Assembly (NCBI GenBank): GCA_013076295.1
Contig: RQOL01000715.1
Location: 84,630-148,629, forward strand
Direction of reading: 5' to 3'
DNA length: 64,000 nt
Origin: Sanderia malayensis
Lineage: Eukaryota > Cnidaria > Scyphozoa > Semaeostomeae > Pelagiidae
Shown: in pieces, positions 42,143 to 53,840 of the stretch
How the letters are laid out: the number at the start of each line of letters is the position of its first letter
Position numbering within the stretch: the stretch's first letter is position 1
Notes under the pieces: generated by a model
Databases searched by the model: none
Told to the model about the DNA's origin: nothing
What the model saw: only the letters and a program-made list of their open reading frames with translations
Made by a program: the position numbers and the translations under genes

Positions 42143-42328
42143 ATGTTCAACTTTGATGAGAACCAAATGACAATGGACATTCATCAGAGGTTCCAACGCA
42201 AATGTTTAAACAATGGTTCAATTAGAGGAGACTTTGGGGATGACAATCGAAAGAGGAAAGTAAACTCATTTCCGAATTATAAAACGATGATGAGAAGTGG
42301 GTGGGATGGATTACGAAAAGATGGGTGA
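42143..42328 (+). CDS. Conserved 61-aa exon or ORF, copy 2
   Basis: Same predicted protein as at 36989-37174 and 62635-62820, following a tctgttag acceptor-like site. It lies upstream of the acidic minisatellite and the Nudix gene on the same strand. Confidence 0.35.
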   Translation: MFNFDENQMTMDIHQRFQRKCLNNGSIRGDFGDDNRKRKVNSFPNYKTMMRSGWDGLRKDG

Positions 42329-42429
42329 CAGAATAAAAGATGCATCAAGACCCAACAAGCGAAAGAATAAGCATGCAAGAATTGGAGGAGTATATGAGAT
42401 TGCTTGGAGAGTAGTTTCAAGATCGTGAA

Positions 42430-43860
42430 GTTAACCAATATAACGAAGAAAAATGAAGATGAAGATGAGAACGAGAATGAAGATAACAACTGCGCCGAGA
42501 TGTTGCTAACAATGAAGATGAATATTACAATGAATATGTCATCAAGAATGAAAGTAACAATTGCGTTTAAATTGAGGCTGACATTGAAGAGAAAAATGAT
42601 GCGATGAATATGACATTGAGGAAGATAATGAAGTGAATATTACGATGAATATGTCATTGAGAATGAAAGTGACAACTGGGTCGAGTTTCTGGATGACAAT
42701 GAAGATGAACAATGAGATTGACGTTAACAATGAAGCTAATAACTGCGTCGAATCTGTGGACGACAATGAAGATGAATATTACGAGGAGTATGAGATTGAC
42801 ATTGAAGATGACAATAACGTAGTGTTTGTGCAGGACCATGAAGATGAATATCACGATGAGATTGATATTAACAATGAAGCTAACAACTGCGTTGAGTATG
42901 TGGACGACAATGAAGCTGAATATTACGATGAATATGTCATGAAGAAAGAAAGTGACAATTGCGTCTAAATTGAGGCTGACATTGAAGAAAAATAATACGA
43001 TGAATATGGCATTCAGGAAGAAGATGACGACTGCGTAAAGTATGAGGTTGACAATGAAGGTGATTATTATGATAAATATGAGATTTACAATGAAGTTGAC
43101 AATTGCATCGAATCTGAGGCTGACTTTGAAGAAGAGCATTACGACGAGATTTAAATTGACAATGAAAATGACACCTGCGTCGAGTATGTGGATGACAATG
43201 AAGATGATTATTACGATGAGATTGACATTAACAATGAAACTAACAATGGTCGAGTATGTGGACGACAACGAAGATGAATATCAGGATGAATATGAGATTG
43301 ACATTGAAGATGACAATTACGTCGTGTTTGTGGATGACAATGAAGATGAATATTACGATGAATACGAGATTGAGAATGAAAGTGACAAATGCGTGGCAAA
43401 TGAGGCTGACATTGAAGAAAAAATACTACGATGAATACCACGTTGAGGAAGAAGATGACAACTTCGTTGAGTAGGTGAATGAAAATGAAAGTGAACGTTG
43501 CGATGAATATGAGATTAACAATGAAGATGACAACTGCGTTGAATACGTGGCCAGCAATGAGGATGCATGTGTTACGATGAACATGCCATTGAGAATGAAA
43601 GTGACAATTGCGTCGAAAATGAAGCTGACAATGAAGAAAACTAATATCACGATGAATATGGCATTGAGCAAGATGATGAAAACTGCGTCGAGTATTTTGA
43701 TAACAATGAGGATGAAAATCACGATGAATATGAGGTTGACATTGAAGATGACAATTACTTTCAGTATGTGGATGCCAATGAACATGATTATTACGATGAA
43801 TATTGCATTGGCAAGGAAGATGACAATTGCATCGAATATCAGGATATGTCAACAAGACGG
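42430..43860 (+). repeat. Acidic minisatellite, about 72-bp unit, copy 2
   Basis: Plus-strand units follow the same DDNEDEYYDEYEIDIEDDN pattern as copy 1. It differs from copy 3 by a small indel near 43252 (aacaatggtcgag versus aacaagtgcgtcgag) and lacks the 28-nt deletion of copy 1. Acidic frames are interrupted, so it is not clearly coding. Confidence 0.85.
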
Positions 43861-44660
43861 CCGCTGCAGCGATATTGCTGCCGTATTTCGTCCTTGTATG
43901 GCTACAACTACAATTTTGAATATCAGAGGTATCTACCTTAACCATGAAAAAGTGTCATTGTACGTGTGAGAAGAAAAGGACCTTCACACCTACAAACGGA
44001 ACATTTTGTTGCCTTTTCGAGACCAGTGTAGCATAAGTAAGTTTAATACTAGATCTTGGAGTTGTTGCAGAAAAGGAAGATAAAGACGAATTTGCTGGAA
44101 GTTTATCAGGTGAAATAATTTCTTTTTTGCAACTTTTTTCATTTCTTCCTTTCCTCTAATTCATTTCCTATTCTATTTATGCATTATTCGTTCATTCCTG
44201 TATTTATTTGTTGCTTTGTTAAGTCTTATTTTTGTTCCAGCTTATTTTTGTTTCATCTTCCTAGAATACCTCAATTTATCTGGAAGGCAGATGGAATGAG
44301 AGGAATATTTGTGAAAATACCATTAAAATACCTTTGGGCGATAGAGTTCGTCAGGCTTCAGCTGCCATCATGCAATAAATTATTACATAATGATGACGAA
44401 ATGGCTGCCAGAAGATGAAGAAAATAAAAATCCAAAAAATGCTTTTCACACTGTTGGTGTATGAGGTAGGTATTCGAAGTCATTTGACAAGTACTGACAG
44501 GTGCTGACAAGTATCATCTTATAGCAATGTTGCAATTGTATCTATACTAGCTTTGCTTTTTGCAAGGTAGTAGACTTATAGACAAGGTTTGTAAATGAAG
44601 TCTTGAGATATGTGAATTATTTTGAACCAATGGTTGAATTTTGAATCATTTTTGCTCAAG

Positions 44661-47600
44661 GCATGGTACTCAATGAAGAAACACAGGAAGCACTCATTGT
44701 TCAAGACAAAGGAAAAGTAGGTATTCTACTATAATATTATTAAACATATCCCAGTTTTCTTTGACATAATTTGGTTTCATATCTGAAATGACATTTATTT
44801 CTTGAACTGCCATAGCTTAAACCTACATATATTGTAGACAAATTTAATTACACTTTTGTTATGTCAGATGAAGAAATGGAAGTTTCCAGGTGGCTTTGCT
44901 GAACCACATGAAGATATCCGTAAGCATGAATCTTTCTTTATAATTGTCTTCTGTAAGATTGCACACAAAACCTCTCACCACTTTCAAAGTGGCAATCATA
45001 CTCTCCAAATTTTTTCCAGCACTTACTCTCCATTCTGGCTTTCACCCCTGTCAGAATCTTTATTTAGGAGGATGACAGTAATTGGTAGATGTAGATCTTG
45101 ACTTATATCATGTAAAATATAAATATCTGATAACAATTTCTTCCAAGATTTTGCACATGACGTGTATATTTCTAATATTTTTATATATGTTGCCATAAAA
45201 GCCCCTCTTTTTGTTATGTTCCCTTCTCTAATAAGCTTTTCTTTTGAGTTGAGATTTTGAGTCAAGCCCCCCTCTCTATTAAGCCTCCCTCCCAGGGCTA
45301 AAAAGAGCTGTTTTGGTATTATTGCAGTTATCTTTGCTTTAGGTGATACTGTGATAAGAGAAATTAAGGAAGAAACTGGCATTGAAGCTGGTGAGTCTGA
45401 GTGGTTGACTTTGATTCCATTTACTATAACTTCTTCCTTATGTTCCAGCTGTAATATCTCTCTGTTCTCCAATCCTTTCTATTTTCGCTGTGTCATCAGG
45501 AGCAGATGCTGCTTGCTTTTGAAGCAGTGCTATTCTCCTTTTATGTAATTTGTTAATGAAAGAGTTGCAATAAGAAATAAACACACAGTTCAGTTCAATG
45601 TCTGCCTTATTTCATAGCCAATCAATTATGACAATTATAAGTCAATATTGTGATTTACTATTCTGATAAATAACCTCATAAATTGAGTTGCCTTATAAAA
45701 TATTTGCCTAGGATATCTATGATTATCTATATATGTAATTAAATAAATTTAAAGTTAAATTTACGAAGCAGTTTGTGAGCTGCATTTCATTGTCTCCTGA
45801 GTTCCATCATAGATTTAATTTAGAAAAAGGCATTTTTTTGTTTGCTTCATCTTTGGCTTTCTTTTGAATGACCAGGTTCTCGAGCTTCTTCTTTCTGATC
45901 GATTTGCATTCATTGCAGTTGGAGTCGTATCTCTTCACGTCACTGTTGCTTTGATGAGCTTCGCATAACTTGACTCTTTTGGCCAATGGCGGAATGCCAA
46001 TTGCAATTTGTTGTGTGGTGGCATTTATTTGAGCTTGTTCCTCTTTCCACTTCTTTTTCTTTTTCTAGAGTCTTGTAGGGAAACTTTAGATACGATTTTT
46101 ATCGCTTGGTTGGTCGCTGGAATGACACTGCTTGGCATTTTTCCTTGTTTATGCTTGCCACGCTTTCATTGTGCTCTTTCGTAACCACAGGCCTTGCTGT
46201 TCTACAAATATTACTGCTGAATTTTGGCGTGGCTGAATGTGAGATAATGGCTGGAAGAGTTCTTTTGGTCGATGTAGCAGCAGTTTTAAATCGCTTATTA
46301 TTTGCTTGATCAGCCATCCTTAATTTACTGACATAGCAACGGAGAAAGCCAGTGCCAAATGTCACATCTTGTGACATTCTTTTGGTTGTTCCAAAGTATC
46401 CTGTGTCTACTGCAACCTTTTTTGCATCGTTAGCTTTATCCTGCACCAAGCTCTGTCTTTTTGGAATTGGAATTAATGATGTAGTCTCCTTTGTCTTTGC
46501 AGCAGCATTTCCTTGCAATTTATGGCTCGCTAATTTAGTTGGCTTTGGAGGAGCTAGCTTTCTAAACGTAAATGTTGCGTTGTCATTCTCAGCTTTCCGT
46601 TGTTTTCCAAATTGAATTTCAAGATCCTTATCCCTTCTGTATTCTGTAACTGGGATTTTGCTTTTTGCTTCATTTTTCTTTTTTGACAAATAGATTTCCA
46701 TGATCTTTTTTGTGTTGGTATTGAACTCTTCTGCTACTCTTTTCCTTTGCATTTCTTCTTCTTGACCGGGCGATAACTTAATTCTTTTTGCTTCTGCTCG
46801 ATGCTGTTGATAAGCAACTCTTTTCTTCAAGCTGCCTTGCCTATATTCTTTGTACACCAAAGAAATTGATCTTTTCATCGACTGTGGTGCCTTGTGATTC
46901 ATTGTCAACCTTTGATAATCTTCTGGCATCTCAGCTTCAGGTTCAACTAATTGCTTAGCTTCTTCGACTTTTGCATTCTCAATACTTGTCATTTGTTTTG
47001 ATGACTGGCATTGAGAATCGCTTCTTTTTCTCGACCAGTATTCAGCAAGAGTTATTTTTCTCACCTGTGCTGAATGCACATTAGCATTGCCAAACGAAGA
47101 ACATGTATCTTCTTTGTTTTCTGCCATAGAAGATAGCTTTGTTGGCGGACACCTCTTCTTTTCTGGTTTCTTTGATTTCTTTTCTTTTCGCTTGTTGTTG
47201 TTTTTCTGCAGACATGCAAGGCTGTCTTCTGAATCATTTAAGTATTCTTCCTCAAATTTTAGGCTTTCCATTCTGAATAGGTGAGATGTTCTGTCGTAGC
47301 ATGCTTGTGCTTCCTTGTATGTTCTTGTTTTGCAGGAAGCAATTACCTCGGTCAGATCATCTCTTATCTCCAGTAGTTTTTTAGAGCATGTTCTCGTATT
47401 AAAATACGAGTTTCTATGGAATATTTTGATGTCTTCTGCCAGTCTTTCGACATCATCTTGTGACTAAAATAGATAATTTGTATTGCTTTGATACTGAACA
47501 TAGCCCTAGATACTTTCACATCATTCGCCTTCTTGTTAACATGCATTAAAAATAGTGAAGAAATGCCTACCATCAATGTTATTCCATAAAAGAACCTGTC

Positions 47601-49707
47601 CCAAGTTTTCATGATCCTTTTGACATATGCTGCCAGGTCCAGAATCTTGTTCCGGACACTCATATGGTAGCTTGCAATCTATAAATGGGAAATAGTTGCA
47701 CATAAGATCTACAGGTTGTTAAATGTCTAAACCAGATGACAGATTTGTAATTATAGATTATTTTTATTGTGCATTGGAATTAACTTGAGTTCATCATCTT
47801 ACCATTGAATAAAGGTCTGCATGGTGCTCTAAGATCTCATTGACATGATCTTTGATCTGTTTTAGAGTAAGAGTTATATCAAGCACTTCAACTGAATGCA
47901 AAGAGAATTAAAAGGAACTATAAAAGTCAACTGGAGCCATGAAAATATGAAATATAATGTACCTTATTGAATGCAAACTTTCGATAAGTAGGCATTTGCA
48001 TTTTCTTCATGTTGCCCTGCTGATCATCTCTGACTTCTGTCAGATCAGCCAATCTACTATAGAGGCAATCTAGAGAAACAATGCTTATGTATATATTTAT
48101 TTCTGTTCAACTGATGCAAGTGTGGAACTAGCTTCTGCAATAAGCGCGTTTACTTGTTAAGCTAAGTGACGTGCTATATAAAGTTATATGTTACCTATAT
48201 TAAGCAATAAGCTGTTAAACATTCTCCAAATCTTATTGCCATTAGTTCGTTCCAGATAGTAAAGCTAATAATCAAAAGTTAAAATGAATATTAGTGATAA
48301 TAATGACTCGTAATAACACGATAATGATCAATTCGTTAAGTTAAATAAAAAATACTATAATTTAGGCTTAATGATTACAAATGATTGCAAATAAGTCAAA
48401 TTGATTTTGTTAATCTGGGTGTTACGCTAGCTTAATAAGCATTTTGGGATAGGCGCCAGACCTAGTGATTGGTCTTAGCAACAATAGCCAATTAATAATG
48501 GCGCATATCGTTTTCCATTTTTTCGTGAAATTATTTTCTACCAATAAATACTTCTGCATATTAAAGTTCTGCTTTGTGTTTTGTTAGTAGGTTTTTTAAC
48601 CATAAAAATACAAATTATTTCGTTATTTCTGAGCAAGTTTTAAGAAACTTTTCCATGTTTTAGCAAAGAGCAATCTCTCTTTTTCTGATCAGACTTTAAA
48701 GTTACCGAAATGCGTGAAGTTCTTCGTAGCAAAGGTTGAAAGTGGGTCGATATTTTCCAACAAGTTACGGAGAACAATATACTCCAGTTCTGTGTCCTTT
48801 ATTTCGTACAAATGTTCACGTGCAGAGAAATGTTCTTTAAAAGCTGTAACAATACTTGTTAATCAATTGATTAGTCCTACCTTCTCTTCGGCATAATATT
48901 GTGATGGTTTTTCAAGCGAAGTTTTGAATTTAGCGATCGATTTTCGAATGCTGTATTCCATCTTCAAATTTTGACTTTTGATGCTCAATTTATCCCAAAT
49001 AAATGGAAAAATTTATTGCTTAGTGATTGAAATTGAATAGTGTCTATCTCCTGTGCGCACTTTGGAAATTGCGAAATTGCAACTGAAGTTGTGATGGTTG
49101 TTTATCTTATATATCTATAGCAACATTATTATTCATTTGACGTCATAAACAATACAATGCGGGTATGGCTTATGGCCACACTGCGACAACCGCTGCTTAA
49201 TTTCACCCCACCAATCATGCCTTGCGAGATTGGTTACTCGGTTTTATTAGATATATATAATTTTGTTCACGTTATTTTGGGGAGACAAGCTTAAGAGCTA
49301 AAGTTTACTGTTCTTATATTCTTTATCATCAAGCATTATAGTCGATGAACACTCTAAAATAATTGTTTGCTTTCGTATTCGTAGAATTCAAAGCATTGCT
49401 GACATTTCGACAGCAACATGGTGTGGCTTTTAACATGTCCGATCTTTACTTCATATGTTGCCTTCAACCTTTGACATTTGACATCAAGATAAGCGAAACT
49501 GAGATTGCCAAATGCGCATGTTTACCACTTGATTATCTGCTTCATTGCGAAGACTCAACATCGTTGACAAGACGTGTCGCTGCGCTGGCTTTATCAGGTT
49601 TGAAAAATGGCTTTGAAGATGTTGATATTGTACCAGAGCGAATGACTAGTTGGATTCCACCTTATGATAAAACATTTAATGTTTTTCATAGACCTTTAAA
49701 ACCTTAA
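44661..49707 (+). CDS. NUDT6-like Nudix hydrolase gene, copy 2
   Basis: Exons 44661-44716 (MVLNEETQEALIVQ), 44868-44919 (KKWKFPGGFAEPHEDI), 45343-45390 (DTVIREIKEETGIEA) and 49385-49707 join in matching phases (0, 1, 1). They give a Nudix box with all consensus positions (G-x5-E-x7-REIKEETGI; the two Glu of EE bind metal). The last exon (FKALLTFRQQHG, MSDLYFICCLQPLTF, RVAALALSGLKNGF) follows the NUDT6 C-terminus closely. Nudix enzymes hydrolyse nucleoside diphosphates linked to another moiety; NUDT6's substrate is not established. Upstream exon 44265 onward (WKADGMRGIFVKIPLKYLWAI) has a 2-nt insertion, an 8-nt deletion and a TGA relative to the 51.6-kb paralogue, so only the part from ATG 44663 (about 160 aa) is intact. 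The 4-kb last intron hosts an antisense gene. Confidence 0.75.
45807..48961 (-). pseudogene. Family 1 Lys-rich protein gene, copy 2 (antisense, nested in Nudix intron)
   Basis: Mirror of 55998-59152. ATG at 48961 (MEYSIRKSIAKF), a second exon (EHFSAREHLYEIK), then exons ending YRKFAFNK, the 54-nt and 108-nt exons, and the long last exon beginning near 47463. The last exon stays in frame past the site broken in copy 1 (LACLQKNNNKRKEKK) for about 450 codons in total. Near 46140 a one-base loss shifts it to a stop (QRPTKR*). A further 1-bp loss near 46041 (GGAAAGAGG versus GGAAAGGAGG) breaks the remaining tail. The whole gene lies inside the Nudix intron on the opposite strand. Family unknown. 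Confidence 0.65.
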
Positions 49708-49878
49708 TCTTCTCTTATTCTTCACATATGGGTGTTGCGTATGTGTTAGTGTGTTCACTGACCCATGTATATGAAATGGTTACCCCAGAAATGAAACCGA
49801 TTCTATTACTCGTGCTATGCAATGATGTCTTTTTATGCATTGTGCGAGTTGTGGCTGAAGAACAAGGATTTTAAAAAT

Positions 49879-50145
49879 TTAAAGGATTTTTCCTTTGCTA
49901 CTTGTGCTGGATCGGAAACAGCCAGTCAACATGAGAATATCGATGAGCAAATATAATGGTCTTGGCGGATCTGGTAATGGTTTGTGGGATTCACAATCGG
50001 CCAACGGCCCTTCTGACATCAGACTTTGAAAGCAAGAAAAATTATAAAGGAAGCTGAGCATACTTTGAACAATTATTTGTCGGGAGTCGTATGAAGACTT
50101 GCTCGAGTTCAACCACAACCAATTGTTTCTGCGACGAAATCGCAT
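49879..50145 (-). CDS. Hypothetical 88-aa ORF, IR2 left copy
   Basis: Starts MRFRRRNNWLWLNSSKSSYD, includes PLPDPPRPLYLLIDILMLTG (one hydrophobic segment) and ends TSSKGKIL. In the right arm a 1-bp difference (aataatg versus aataattg near 54887) shifts the frame and removes the N-terminal part. No recognised family; may not be coding. Confidence 0.25.
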   Translation of the reverse strand: MRFRRRNNWLWLNSSKSSYDSRQIIVQSMLSFLYNFSCFQSLMSEGPLADCESHKPLPDPPRPLYLLIDILMLTGCFRSSTSSKGKIL

Positions 50146-50697
50146 TTTGTTAGAGAGACACGGGTTATTTGAAATTTCGAGAAAAATATTCTAAATATAA
50201 AAGGACTGAAAAATGTTTTTGATCTGATGGGAGAAAGTCCGGTTGGGTGCTTCAGATTTTAAAACAAGCTTTGTATCCCAGGTGGAAAGAGCTTAATAGA
50301 AAGGAGAATTGGTTGAGCTATTTTCATTTAGCTACATAACCAAATATCAAAGCCACACAACATACAAACATATGCCAGTCATTATTAAATCAAGGTAGCA
50401 GTTCAGGGTGCACCGTGAAATCAGTTTTATATGGCAATCTTCTTGCTACTCTCTCTGTTGTTACGTATTGTTCCTCACTGGTTTGCCACTGCTGCCTCTA
50501 CCATGGCTGCTTTCGTACTTTCTCTATTATAAGTCAGGGTCCGAGTACGTATGTTTTGGGACCCTGGTTGATGTCTCTTCCTTTGATGTCTTTGAGTGGC
50601 AGGGGCTAACCACAAACCTGTAAGGGTTCAACTACTAACTGAAAGCTGATAAATCGAAAGTTAATACAGAAAATAAGCATGATGAAAGGATGAAATG
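50140..50697 (+). repeat. Dispersed repeat, IR2 left copy
   Basis: About 560 bp starting cgcattttgttagagagaca and ending gatgaaaggatgaaat. It also occurs at 25110-25679 and inverted at 54263-54820. The open frames inside are not recognisable. Confidence 0.85.
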
Positions 50698-50843
50698 ATG
50701 GGCATAAAAATTCATGCAACAAATGTATTAAAATTTCAAAGCGAGGTTGCACTGCCCTGTAACTACTCGAATCGAAAAAGGGACAAGAAAATTGTTGTAG
50801 CCTTTGGCTGTTAAAATTGTTCCGCCTGCTGTTCTGGAGTATT

Positions 50844-51119
50844 CTACCTGGAGACCTGCCTGAATGTTTTAGGTATTACATACCCAAGACTTTTATTTTG
50901 AAAATTTTCTAGCTGTAGCTTGAACATTCGCTGATAGGTAGCTCTATCAATCAACGATTTGGTCCTTAGGCCCAATTGGCCTTGAAGAGTGGGCGGGAAC
51001 CGGGAACCAAGAGAGGAGTTACGCAAGTTCGTCACCGAAGTCATATCATTTTTAGAAATCATCATATATATTAAATGGCTACGGCAACAAGACGGCCGCT
51101 GCAGCGATATTCTAGCCAT
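50844..51119 (-). CDS. Hypothetical 91-aa ORF or exon, IR2 left copy
   Basis: Starts at ATG 51119 (MARISLQRPSCC) and ends FRQVSR, with ATYQRMFKLQLENFQNKS in the second half and a possible donor CAG|gtctcc. It is identical in the right arm (53841-54116). Its first 45 bp lie antisense to the first exon of the diverged Nudix paralogue. A decayed relative of its C-terminal half is at 25043-25104. Family unknown. Confidence 0.3.
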   Translation of the reverse strand: MARISLQRPSCCRSHLIYMMISKNDMTSVTNLRNSSLGSRFPPTLQGQLGLRTKSLIDRATYQRMFKLQLENFQNKSLGYVIPKTFRQVSR

Positions 51120-53221
51120 ATTTCGTCCTTGAATGGCTACAATTTAGAAAGTCACAGGTCTCTATCCTCTACCATGAAAAAATGTCATTGTACGTGTAAG
51201 AAGAAGAAGTACCTTTACACCTACAAACGGAACATTTCTTTGCCTTCTAGAGACGAATGTAGTGGAAGTAAGTTTTAAAAACATGGCTGGGTCTGGAAAG
51301 AAACACGTGTTTGTGGTTTTATAATTAGATCCTGGAGTTGTTGCAGACAATGAAGATGAAGACGAATTTGCTGGAAGTTTATCAGGTGAAATAATTTGTT
51401 TTTTTCAACTTTTTGCATTTCTTCCTTTCCTCTAATTCATTTCCTATTCTATTCATACATTGTTCATTCATTCCTGTATTTATTTGTTGATTTGTTAAGT
51501 CATCCATTCATTTGCTCATCCATTCATCAATCTGTAATCAACAACATTTACTTATCAACTGTTTCATCATATTATCTTTCTTTCATCTTCCTAGAATACC
51601 TCAATATCTGGAAGGCAGATGGGATGAGAGGAATATTTGTGACAATACCATTAAAATACCATTGGGCGATACAATACCTGAGTTCTTCAGGCTTCAGCTG
51701 CCATCACGCAATAATCGATTACATAATGATGATGAATGGCTACCAGAAGATAAAGAACATAAAATTCCCCAATAAGCTTTTCACACTGTTGGTGTACCAA
51801 GTAGGTATTTGAAATATGTTTGTTAGCGTAATCTTATATCAATGTTGCAATTGTATCTCTATTAGCTTTGCTTTTTGCAAGGTAGTATACTTCTAGACAA
51901 AGTTTTTCAATGAAACGTTTTGGTATATGAATTATTTTGAACTAATGGCTTAATTTTGAATCATTTTTGCTCAAGGCATGGTACCTAATGAAGAAACACA
52001 GGAAGCACTCGTTGTTGACAAAGGAAAAGTAGGTATTTTAACTTAATATTATTAAACATGGCCTAGTTTTCATTCACATACTTTGGTTTTATATCTGTAA
52101 TGACATTTTATTTATTTAACTGCTACGGCTTTAGCATACATACAGGGTGGCCCAGAAAAAAGTAACCCCCAAACAAAATAATTTATAGACATTTTTTCTC
52201 ATAAATGAATTCAATCAAATTTATACCAGATGATATTCAATTCAAGTTTATTAACGTGTAGAAATATCTTCACGTTTAGAGCTTCCATCCAGGCACAATG
52301 AGGCATTAAATTCGTGACATTCAAAAACCCGCTGTTTTTGCGGGAAATTGAAATTTCATCACGTCAAACGAGCAAACAAAACAAAAATTAACGTAAAGAA
52401 AAATGCCTGTAATATCAGTAGAAGATAAGCATTTTATAAAGAATTTAAGAATAGAAAAAGGATGGGGAAGAAAAAGAATCTTATCAGACTGACATTTTGA
52501 ACATCTTATGTGACTGATAGAATGAGTTGTTGAGTTTTTCGTGTTTTGTTGCGTCAATATGAAGTTAGATGTTTCCAAAGAGTGTGTTTTTGGATGCTTA
52601 AGTTTGAGAGCACATTTGCTCAGAGATAATAAGCTCTACCAGCACAATACTTACACAAAATATCGCACTTAAGTGGAACAACTTGAAGTATGAATTTCAT
52701 AAAATTGCTACTTCAGAAATATTTTTTACAAAATATTTTGTTAGGGGGGGGGGTTACTTTTTTCTGGGCCACCCTGTATATTGCAGACAAATTTAATTGA
52801 AAATATGTCATGTCAGATAAAGAAATGGAAGTTTCCTTGTGGCTTTGCTGAACCAAATGAAGATATCTGGTAAGCATTAATCTTTCTTTATTCTTGTTTC
52901 CTGGATTGCATGCAAAACCTCTCACTTATATCATGTGAAACATAAATATCTGATAAAAATTTCTTGCAAGACTTTGCATATCACTTATTTATTTCTAATA
53001 TATGTATGTATCTTGGCATAAAAACCCCCCTTTCTATTAGGTTCTCTGCTCTAATAAGCTTCTTTTTGAGTTGAGATTGTTAATTAAGCCCGCCCTCTCT
53101 ATTGAGCCTCCCTCCTAGGGCTAAAAAGAGCTTTTTTGGTATGATTGTAGTCATGGAGTTATCTTTGCTTTAGCTGCTACTGTGATGAGAGAAATTAAGG
53201 AAGAAACTGGCATTGAAGCTG
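51075..53221 (+). pseudogene. Diverged NUDT6-like paralogue with N-terminal exons, 3'-truncated
   Basis: Exons 51075-51267 (MATATRRPLQRYSSHIS), 51347-51385 (NEDEDEFAGSLS), 51595-51800 (EYLNIWKADGMRGIFVTIP, SSGFSCHHA), 51976-52028, 52817-52869 (KKWKFPCGFAEPNEDI) and 53174-53221 (REIKEETGIEA). The early exons match the NUDT6 N-terminal region in phase (W+ADG...IP...GF.CHHA), which the inverted copies have lost. Damage: a 1-nt loss near MMM-NGY, Gly to Cys in the FPGG motif, and a phase mismatch between the last two exons. A mariner element sits in intron 4. The final exon is missing because the inverted arm begins at about 53290. Confidence 0.72.
52143..52776 (+). mobile_element. Mariner-like deletion derivative
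   Basis: Ends CAGGGTGGCCCAGAAAAAAG and the inverted cttttttctgggccaccctg, flanked by TA. Inside, near 52431-52485, a frame reads FIKNLRIEKGWGRKRILSD and then stops; this matches the N-terminal helix-turn-helix start of one mariner transposase group. The catalytic DDE/D domain is absent, so the element is non-autonomous. It lies in an intron of the diverged Nudix paralogue; the empty site is visible as acatatattg in the other copies. Confidence 0.85.
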
Positions 53222-53840
53222 GTGAGTTTGTGGGAATGATTTTGATTCCATGATTAGAATGGAATTTCGCACGTAAAAACGTGAATTATATCGCCCAATG
53301 GTATTTTAATGGTATTGTCACAAATATTCCTCTCATCCCATCTGCCTTCCAGATATTGAGGTATTCTAGGAAGATGAAAGAAAGATAATATGATGAAACA
53401 GTTGATAAGTAAATGTTGTTGATTACAGATTGATGAATGGATGAGCAAATGAATGGATGACTTAACAAATCAACAAATAAATACAGGAATGAATGAACAA
53501 TGTATGAATAGAATAGGAAATGAATTAGAGGAAAGGAAGAAATGCAAAAAGTTGAAAAAAACAAATTATTTCACCTGATAAACTTCCAGCAAATTCGTCT
53601 TCATCTTCATTGTCTGCAACAACTCCAGGATCTAATTATAAAACAACAAACACGTGTTTCTTTCCAGACCCAGCCATGTTTTTAAAACTTACTTCCACTA
53701 CATTCGTCTCTAGAAGGCAAAGAAATGTTCCGTTTGTAGGTGTAAAGGTATTTCTTCTTCTTACACGTACAATGACATTTTTTCATGGTAGAGGATAGAG
53801 ACCTGTGACTTTCTAAATTGTAGCCATTCAAGGACGAAAT

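Larger units (their letters stand above)
40961..51670 (+). repeat. Left arm of giant inverted repeat IR2 (about 10.7 kb)
   Basis: Matches 53290-64000 in reverse complement. The last bases of the window mirror 40961 onward (tttctgccaaaaatgaatga), and coordinates sum to 104958-104961 throughout (41213/63748, 44856/60103, 49363/55596). Differences are few where compared: single-base indels near 46041, 43252 and 50075 and scattered substitutions. The arm may continue beyond the right edge of the window. This arm also corresponds to the older copy at 29.8-37.7 kb. Confidence 0.96.

Noticed and set aside
48714..48896. 60-codon ORF repeated in copies 2 and 3 (MKFFVAKVESGSIFSNKL)
   Set aside because: Antisense shadow of the second exon of the family 1 gene (FKEHFSAREHLYEI).
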